Assembly (NCBI GenBank): GCA_038049695.1
Contig: CP142456.1
Span: 18,938,501 to 19,002,500 of the forward strand
Reading direction: 5' to 3'
Source: Cinnamomum chago
Taxonomy: Eukaryota; Streptophyta; Magnoliopsida; Laurales; Lauraceae
DNA length: 64,000 nucleotides
Shown here: positions 57,005 to 64,000 of the stretch, one piece after another
How the letters are laid out: the number at the start of each line of letters is the position of its first letter
Position numbering within the stretch: position 1 is the stretch's first letter
Made by a program: the position numbers and the translations under genes
The notes under the pieces: model-generated
Told to the model about the DNA's origin: nothing
What the model saw: the letters and a program-made list of their open reading frames with translations, nothing else
Database searches by the model: none

Positions 57005-59270
57005 TATGGGCTTAGCTTAACCTTGATTTCTGATTCCAGTAACGGTTGGATTGCAATATTATTTTCATTCTGTTTTTCCCCTTCTTTCCAACCAATAGCA
57101 CTAATGCGGCAAATGAACTTTGGCTTTGAGCATGGATGTTTGTATCTTGATCCATAGTGATAGTTGCAGTTACTTGTTTTCTTCAGTTGCAGTAATCAAT
57201 TGTTGCAGGATGCCTGTTTGTTTTGTAATGGGCAGGTAAATTGTGTTACATATTTCATCAAAATGGCTATCTATAGCTCACTGAACCATCCAGGTGCTTG
57301 TCACTTACTAGTTACTACTAATGAGTACCATTCATAGTGTTGTGGACTACCTGGGTTGATGAGAATTTGGCTGGGTTCTCTTTGTTTAATGGAATTTCGT
57401 GAAGATGACCATTTGGGTTAATTTTCTTATTTTCTGAGTAGGTGCTTCCATTCATCTTACTCCGGATAGTGATTCTATATTATTTGAAAGGTTGCCACTA
57501 TCAATTTTATTTCAATCAACGAACGTGGTAAAGTAATTATGTATGGTGGTATAAAAGTGTTTTATTACCTCCATTTGAATTCGTGTGTACGGTAAATGAG
57601 CTTTGAGCTTTGTTTCAGGAATTCAGGGTCTATGATGACCTGAACGTGTGCCCTTTATTAATCGGGTTGCAAATGTTAGATGAATCTGGCCTTGAAGTTA
57701 AATAGGTCAACTTGCACCCTTAATTAACAGTTCTTTGTTGGGTTGGTGGATTACAGTACAGTTAGTGGGGTTTGGCGAGGTTGGCCGGTCAACCGCAAGA
57801 GTACACTTAGCCTAAATACACTATTTATTAGTCTGTTAAAATTGTTAGTTGATCCGAATCTGAATCAAACTTGTTTATAATAGAAATTCTTGGCGAGTGC
57901 TCATTGGCTATTTATTATTTCTGTGGAAAACATTGCCAATGGTGGTACAGATGGCGGTCTCCTTGACACATTTTTGTGGAAAACATTGCAAATAGTAGAA
58001 CGAACTTCATATCATATGTAGAGCTGCCTGTGTAGATGCCGCAAAGCAGTTTCAAGTTTTGCCAATTTCTAATCCTACAAAGGCTGGGGCCCAGTCAGAT
58101 GATGGGCTGCACTGGCTGATGGAGACAATCAACATGATGAGGATTAACTTCAGAAGCAGAAGACTTCAATTAAAAATCCTCTGGAAAGGAATAACATTGT
58201 GGCAACTCATTCATTGAAGACTGCTGTGTATGGTGTTTTTCCTCCACTCAACTTCCTTTGTTTCGTAGATCTTTGGTATTTTGCTTTTGTTCTTTTGTTG
58301 TCAGAATGCCATTTTCTGTTCTGGATCTTTCTTCAATGATTTAGATCAGAGTGTAGAGCAGTATAGGAAGATGAATTTAATAGAGATCTGATGTAATAGC
58401 ATAAAACTTAATCCAAACCTTCAGATGACATGAGCGAATATATGAGAGATGGTGATCCCACTATTTTGTTGGAAGTGCACTTGCAGATATATAACGACTG
58501 CACATATTTTAATGAAGGAAGAAGACCCAAAATTAGAAACCCTGTACATAAGGCCAAATGTCACTCAAATAGGAGTTAGGGAGACGGTCAAATTGATCAC
58601 TTTAAAATAATAGATCTCTTTAAAAAGAGGCCTATTGTCAACGTTTATAACATACCCATTTATATATATATTTATATATATATATATATATATATATGAA
58701 GCGAAGTGGATTTGATTTCCAATTTCGCTGTCAATTTCAAATTTTATTTTGACTGTCTTATAATTTTTAACCTCCTTTTAATGCTAGGCCTTACGAACTA
58801 ATTGGCCATTAATCCTACTAAGTAATGGCCCATTTAATATCCAAATTCAACCCAGAATGTTAGCCCATTAATCTGTAATTGCCCATTTAATTTCAAATGC
58901 ATGCCAGGCAGGACGTTTTTATTCCTAATTTCCTCTTCCATTCCTCTTACCTAACGCAGAATGCGGGCAATGAGCGTTTCTCTTCTCATCATAGATCTCC
59001 TTCGTTCGTTTTGACTGTTCCAATTTACATTTGACCTATCCAAATCCCTTCTCTCTTTCCTCTTCTCACTTTAATTCCAGACGTCCTTTCCTTTTCTTTC
59101 TCCCATTTACACAAGAAAAAAAAAAAAAAAAAACTCTCACATTCATTTGGAGTTTAATGGCTTGCATTCATTTGGAGTTCCTTTTGTCTTTCTCATCTCT
59201 CTTCCTTTGTGCTCTGACCTCTCTTCCATCTGCAAGGGCATCTCGATCCGTCTCTTCGACGCATGCCTCA
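57005..59270. other. 3' flank of TOC34, intergenic
   Basis: AT-rich sequence with no recognised gene. 58030-58200 is open in one frame (DAAKQFQVLPISNPTKAG) but matches nothing that I know. A (TA)n run lies at 58661-58697. From about 59040 the sequence is CT-rich (ctctctttcctcttctcact), like a gene leader. Confidence 0.5.
58661..58697. repeat. (TA)n microsatellite
   Basis: tatatatatattta followed by a longer TA run. Confidence 0.85.
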
Positions 59271-59416
59271 TCTCCTCTGCCTTTGTCTTAGGAAGAGAAA
59301 GCACCAAGATCTCCGTGATCAATCTCAAAAATTTCGAGTTCAATCTCCTCTGCCTTTGTCATAGGAAGAGAAAGCACTAAGATCTCAGTGATCAATCGCA
59401 AAAGAGGAGAAAAGAA
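59271..59416. repeat. 73-bp tandem duplication
   Basis: tctcctctgcctttgtctta and following at 59271 recurs at 59344 with a few changes (gaagagaaagcaccaagatc against gaagagaaagcactaagatc). Confidence 0.8.
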
Positions 59417-59562
59417 ATTCAAATTTCAAATTCAATCTTTGCAGATGTCGCAGAAATTTAGGTGAAACCTCTCTCTTTTATACCTAATTATTTATATTTC
59501 GGGCTTTGAGTTTTGGCAATTCATCTGAATTGTAGGCACTGCATTTTTTGCTTTTGCCGAGT

Positions 59563-59754
59563 GTTTGAATCAGATTTTTAGCAATGCTTTCTTTGCTTGT
59601 GCAATAATTTCACTATTGTGGAATGATCAAATGAGAGTAGTGGTTAGGTGAGCTCGGAGTTTGAATCAGATTTTTGGCAATGCATTCTTTGCTTTTGCAA
59701 TAATTTCACTATTGTGGAAGGATCAAATGAGAGTAGTGGTTAGGTGAGCTCGGA
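59563..59754. repeat. 96-bp tandem duplication
   Basis: gtttgaatcagatttttagc and following at 59563 recurs at 59659. The copies differ at about four positions and both end gtggttaggtgagctcggag. Confidence 0.85.
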
Positions 59755-60304
59755 GAGAGTTCTAACATAAACTTGAGTTGGAAGAGATCATCTGAATATG
59801 AAGTCATTCCTGTAGTTCCATCTCCTTCCTTCGTTTCTTTTTTTTTTTAATTATTTTTTTTATGCCAAATCATTATAAATATGTGAGAGAGCAGCCATAG
59901 CGAGTTTTTTAATGTACTATTTTTAATTCCTGATATTTATATTTCACATGTTCTGCTTGAGATCCGCCCGTATTGGTTCCAAGATCCTTTTCACTTTCAA
60001 ATGATTTAAGATTTCTTCCTTATTGGTTATAGTTATGTTTATTTATATACATGATCTATATGCTGAGCAAAAGTATCACCTCATGTGTCTGAGCTTGATG
60101 TGGAAACATATGATGGTCTTCCAAGTTCTTTGGTTGCTTTGCTTATTGCATAAGATGTAGATGAAAACTTCTTGCATATTTATTAATATTTCCTTATGAT
60201 TGTTGTGTTGCACCATTGTAATTTTGAGGTTATTCTTTCTTCTTAATTTTTTTTTTCTTTTTCTTTATTTTTTTTTTCTTTTTCTTTATTTTTTTTTATT
60301 TTAC

Positions 60305-60385
60305 ACATTAGGATTGATTGAGGACGGGACAAAGGATATATACGGCGAATATGTATTGAAGGATATAAGGCGTCCGCGTCCTTGA
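60305..60385 (+). other. Unidentified exon-like open segment
   Basis: After a T-rich tract and an AG acceptor-like site (cacattag) the frame reads LIEDGTKDIYGEYVLKDI then RRPRP and stop. Upstream, a CT-rich leader, an ATG (59454, MSQKF) and a donor-like AG|GTGAAA near 59463 could form a first exon. However, joining that donor to this acceptor does not keep this frame. The peptide is charged and of natural composition. I do not recognise it. It may be the last exon of a small gene, a gene fragment, or chance. Confidence 0.3.
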
Positions 60386-62137
60386 GAAGAAACTCCGCTT
60401 ATACATTATAGAAGACTTGTAATCCACTATGGGCCTTGGCCTAATTCAAGGCCTCTATTTCCCTCTCCAAAACACTTATCCTTTCATGTCTCAAATGGAC
60501 CGGAGTGATTTATGTAATATATTAAAATTATTTTATACAATAAAATAATTGATATAGGGTATGGTTATTTTAAAGTAATTTTATTTATTAATTGTATTTA
60601 TTAATTTTATTAGTTTATTTTCTTAAAAACGATGCCATTTAATGGAGAATGGTAATGACAATTATAATATATTATGGAATAAAATTTTGATCATCACATC
60701 TAACTTTGTTCTCTTCTAATTACTTTTTATTTATGTTTTCATTTTTTAATTTTTTTATGCCATGGTTATCTCTGAGGTCTATGACCCAATAGGACTGATC
60801 TCCCGGGAGCCTTTTAATTACTTTTATGATTTGATTTCTTAGTTTCTTTCTTAATCTTCTTTTAATTCATTTGCATAATTCCTTTTCTTAACAGGGAATT
60901 TCACTTAATGGACAATAGTAACAGTACTGTCATTTAGTTGAGAATATTTTTTTTTCTTAATTCTCTTTTAACAACCATTTGTTAACAACAATAAATACCA
61001 TTTTGAAATTAATAATGACTTGCATGTTTTTCATTATGGCTTTGGCTTAACACAGAATAAGAAAGAGACTTACAAGTGAATTTGAATTAGATAGACTCCA
61101 ACAAATTTTAACCTAGTGGCAAAGGATCGGGTAGAGTTATTGTTTAGGTTTTGCCTAAATCCCTTTCCCGACGCACCCTATGACAGGTTCGTGGCAGGTG
61201 ATTTGTATGGGTCAAGTTGGATTTCCAAATGGATGATCTTTTTTCAATTTTGAATTTGAAAAATAAAATACACTTGTGGTCGCTGAGAGTTAAACTCATG
61301 AGCCATGACCTAAAGAGACTGGCATATTCCAATGCCTTACCATAGTGCTATTATAACTTTGCAATGAAAGATTTACTAAGTAATATAAGAGTGAAAGGTA
61401 AATGGGATGAAGCAAATCAAACAAACAAAAAACTAACATAGCGTAGGTCAAATCTAGAAACTCAGAGTCACCCAGAACCTGACCAACTTAGTACCAAAAC
61501 CATTCATAATAAGAAAATATCACTTTTTTAAATTTCATGTTTTTCCATCTCAATATAATAATATATATATAAATATAATATCTTATTTTTAAATTTCTAA
61601 TAATTTTTTAAATTCTTCATATGTTTTTTATATTTTTCTAGTAGACATTGATAGACAAACTGTATCCTCTATCTCTTCCCTACCAGGAAGCTATGTGTTG
61701 ATTTTCTTTAATTACAGAACTTGATTTACGAGGCCCAGTCAATGTGAGGACTTTGTAAGGAATTTTTTTATTTTTTTTGGTATAAAAAGATTTGTAAGGA
61801 TTTTGAGAATGAACAATCTAAGAATTTAGGTAATTGAAAATTTTAAGTTGTCTGACCTCACTTTCACGACTCTTTCTCTAACATCCCACATCAATGGATC
61901 TGGTTGTATTTAGATTGGTAATTCTCAAATACTTAATGTATCCGGTATGGCAAGTGGACCCACAAACGCCTTTTTATTTTATTTTAAAGATAAGTTAGTT
62001 ATCTATTCTCATGAATCAAATATACAGAAAATGAGTACTTAGAAACTAGTAGGAATTTACGGGACAAATCCTTATAGGACCAATATGTCCTATCAAGACT
62101 CCATATCACGTTGGACACGATAGAGGTCCTCATTTGG
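60386..62137. other. Intergenic, no gene seen
   Basis: Very AT-rich sequence with short (AT)n runs (61556-61580). Nothing coding is recognised. Confidence 0.5.
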
Positions 62138-62285
62138 CATTTTTCTTCTTTTTATTTGTCGTTTTGCGATATGGTCGATATTGACCATTCTGTCGATTAA
62201 ATTTTCTTCAACATGTAACTATCTTATTTGCTGAACACAGCAGAATAGTCGAAATCGACCATATCATGAAATAACAAGAAAATGA
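62138..62285. mobile_element. Mutator-type MITE, ~148 bp, left copy
   Basis: Starts CATTTTTCTT and ends AAGAAAATGA, with inner inverted words atatggtcgatattgacca and tcgaaatcgaccatat. Flanking 9-mers ctcatttgg and cgaatttgg agree at 7 of 9 bases, as for a decayed 9-bp Mutator-like target duplication. The asymmetric centre (ttcttcaacatgtaactatc, ttatttgctgaacac) is found in inverted order at 63880-63960. Confidence 0.65.
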
Positions 62286-62553
62286 CGAATTTGGATCTTT
62301 TTAAAAGATATTCCTTCTTGTGGCCTTTCTATTCTTGATTTTAGGGCTTTTGGGGTTTATTTGGTTCTTGTGTTACTTGGGTTGTGGGGCTTTTAGGGTT
62401 TTGTTTTTGGATTGTCAATGTTTGGTTTGGATTTGAGATTGGTGTTTTTACACACTTTTTCTAGCATTTGAGTTTCTGTTGTGGTTTCTCGGTCTTCCAG
62501 TTGGGAGTCTGTTATTTTATTTTGGGTTTTTTTTAGGTTTAGGGTTTTGAAAG

Positions 62554-63836
62554 ATGATGGTTCTTGTCGTGAATTCGAAGAGGCAAAGGCGTCCGAACGT
62601 GAGGTTAGGAGAAATTGGAGATGTTTCTGCTGCTATTTCTTGTGCAAGTTCTTTGAAATTTAGAGAGTGTAAGTGCTTAAAAATTACGGACTTGGTTAGG
62701 AGAGGATCAGACTCTCAATTTGATTATTTGGGAAAGGATTATCCTCCTATAACCTGAAAGGGAAAGCAAAGACAAAGGTCAGAGCCCATGGCTGTAGGCA
62801 GCCGAAGGCACTCCGATGCCTGAGTTAGTTTGGTGATTGAATTGATGAGGAGTGAATGGAGAAGAAAGAGCCTGTGAATATCTCTCCTTGCATACCTTTG
62901 ATGGTTTTACCTCATGCATATATATATAGGCATGAGTTTCATCATTAGACCAAATCTCTTAGTGGGGGTAGGTGGAGATGGAAGTTCCATCAATCTGTAC
63001 TTTGCCACCTGAGTGGGGGTAGGTGAAAAGGAAAAGTCCCATCAGGCCATGCTTCAATGGTTGCGGATGTGACCGTGAGATAAGGTTGGCTACTTATCTA
63101 GGTCCGGCGCCCAGTCCTCCTGTCAGCTCGCCATCATACCTTTATTGCAGCGCATTTATGGCTGAATGACAGCAGAGACCGAGGTCAGGCTAGGGATGAG
63201 TTCTGGGGTCTTTCCAGATCGAGAGTCGAGACCGAGGTGCGCCCTGCAGATATTTTCACTGGGATGGGCTCGGGTTCTTTCCAGGCTGGCACTCCTGTTG
63301 AGCTGGGTAAGACTGAGATCAAGAATTATCCCGGGATCAAGAAATGCCCCCACACAGAGAGAATCGTGAGGAGAAGAACCTGAAACAAGAGCAGAAAAGC
63401 TCCAAATAAATGGATTTTCATGTAGATAATAGTGGGTTTCCTTTGCATACATTGAATTTCACATATTCTGATCCGGGGGTCTCACCAATGTTGGATACAT
63501 ATAGCAGGAAGAACAGGAACCCTAATTCCGCATAAACAGTTTTGCTATTCACAGGTTTGGAAACTAATGTGGCCAATGCAAAGTTGGATTTTGGAAAGGT
63601 TACAAAGAAGAGTAGGGCAATGAAGCGCCGAGAACATACCAGTAGAGACAACAGCAGCATTGGGAGTGCTTGGAATTCTAGGCTTTCTTCTGGGATCACA
63701 AATGAGAATGGAAAAGGAGATGGAGATGATGCGTTTGGAGAGCCTGCATCCAATGCCCTCTAAGATGTTTATACCATTGAAGAGTTTAAGGATCCTTCGG
63801 ATTGCGACACTTCGGACATGAGAAACACCAAAACCT
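62554..63836 (+). pseudogene. Disrupted host gene fragment, RRPNVRLGEIGD-type N terminus
   Basis: From ATG 62554 the frame reads MMVLVVNSKRQRRPNVRLGE then IGDVSAAISCASSLKFRE. It is cut by a solo LTR whose GAGAG target lies in codons 37-38. After the LTR the frame would continue NREEKNLKQEQKSSK to a TAA at about 63408. A second piece follows an acceptor-like site (tattcacag, 63547-63555): GLETNVANAKLDFGKVTKK then SRAMKRREHTSRDNSSI, with a TAA after SNAL and, still in frame, DVYTIEEFKDPSDCDTSD to a TAG at 63836. A basic RRPNVRLGEIGD start followed by a KL.FG..TKK..AMKRR block resembles, from memory, the N-terminal part of plant sterile-alpha-motif (SAM) proteins of unknown role. The SAM domain itself is absent. 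It is non-functional as it stands. It could be a captured fragment or a dead paralogue. Confidence 0.6.
62668..63356 (-). mobile_element. Solo LTR, same gypsy family as 1455-2209
   Basis: Runs TGTAAGTGCT...GCCCCCACACA in plus reading and is flanked by GAGAG on both sides (62663-62667 and 63357-63361), a perfect 5-bp target duplication. Its words match the LTR at 1455-2209 in order, including ttacggacttgg, the tttacctcatgcatatatata promoter-like run and gcccccacaca. Same orientation as the window-edge element. No internal region remains, so it arose by LTR-LTR recombination. The perfect target copies suggest a moderate age. Confidence 0.9.
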
Positions 63837-63838
63837 AG

Positions 63839-64000
63839 ATTCGTCTTTTTTCTTGTTATTTCACAATATGGTCGATATCGACCATTCTGCTGTGTTCAGC
63901 AAATAAGACAGTGTTCAGCAAATAATACAGTTACATGTTGAAGAAAATCTGATCGAGATGGTCGATATCAACTATATCTCAAAATGAAAAAAGAAAAAAA
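63839..64000. mobile_element. Mutator-type MITE, right copy, inverted
   Basis: Inverted relative to the copy at 62138. It opens attcgtcttttttcttgtta and contains atatggtcgatatcgaccat, tgctgaacac in reverse, and ttacatgttgaagaaaat. A 19-bp unit (gtgttcagcaaataagaca) is doubled at 63892-63929, where the left copy has one. Its outer end reaches the window edge, so its far flank cannot be read. Confidence 0.65.

Noticed and set aside
58030-58200. Open stretch reading DAAKQFQVLPISNPTKAG and following
   Set aside because: No start, no splice signals that pair, no recognised family; about 57 codons can occur by chance.
62138-64000. Calling the whole unit a proven Pack-MULE
   Set aside because: The outer flank on the right is outside the window, and the left MITE has its own candidate 9-bp flanks. 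It is kept as one of two explanations in the findings.
1-64000. CRISPR arrays, bacterial-type operons, rRNA or tRNA genes
   Set aside because: No regularly spaced repeats of that type, no rRNA-like conserved stretches and no convincing cloverleaf were seen. The tRNA-like words are primer-binding sites of LTR elements.

Overview
This is a window of a flowering-plant nuclear genome. The evidence is spliced genes with long AT-rich GT..AG introns, a TOC34-type chloroplast import receptor, a plant GAT-type amino acid transporter, a plant CNL resistance-gene remnant, and dense nested plant retroelements. The sequence alone does not settle the species. The size and nesting of the repeats suggest a moderately large, repeat-rich genome.

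Layout. 1-2209 is the 5' part of a minus-strand Ty3/gypsy fossil (gag region and LTR). 2210-5020 is non-coding LTR-element debris. 5021-15594 is one large LTR element with LTRs of about 3 kb and a short interior without recognisable pol; its 3' LTR holds a second element, a 2.86-kb solo LTR (12483-15339) with a matching 5-bp target duplication. 15595-16560 is a broken CNL (NBS-LRR) remnant, followed by a long-TIR foldback MITE and a half copy of it. 16872-21920 is mostly featureless apart from a Myb/SANT-like exon fragment near 19.6 kb. 21921-28080 is an LTR-like block that received a 3.4-kb gag-only (TR-GAG type) element at 22158-25569.

The gene-bearing half starts near 28.9 kb: an LTO1/ORAOV1 homologue (29017-29463, one coding exon), a seven-exon GABA-transporter-like gene (31859-36605), then a nearly complete minus-strand L1-type LINE (38638-44608) with an unbroken 1201-codon ORF2 and a perfect target-site duplication, and a seven-coding-exon TOC34 gene (49503-57004, with an upstream 5' UTR intron). 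The last 2 kb hold a disrupted host gene fragment (RRPNVRLGEIGD-type N terminus). It is bracketed by two inverted ~150-bp MITEs and split by a solo LTR of the same family as the LTR at 1455-2209.

The three intact host genes act independently: LTO1 in Fe-S protein/ribosome-linked maturation, the GAT-like protein in amino acid transport, TOC34 in chloroplast preprotein import. What links the region is its transposon history: at least three element-inside-element or element-inside-gene events can be read directly from target-site duplications (ATTCC, AAGTA, GAGAG) and one LINE insertion from a 14-bp duplication.

Limits: no searches were run. Exon boundaries come from reading frame continuity, GT/AG sites and remembered family sequences. 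Repeat boundaries without a stated duplication are approximate.
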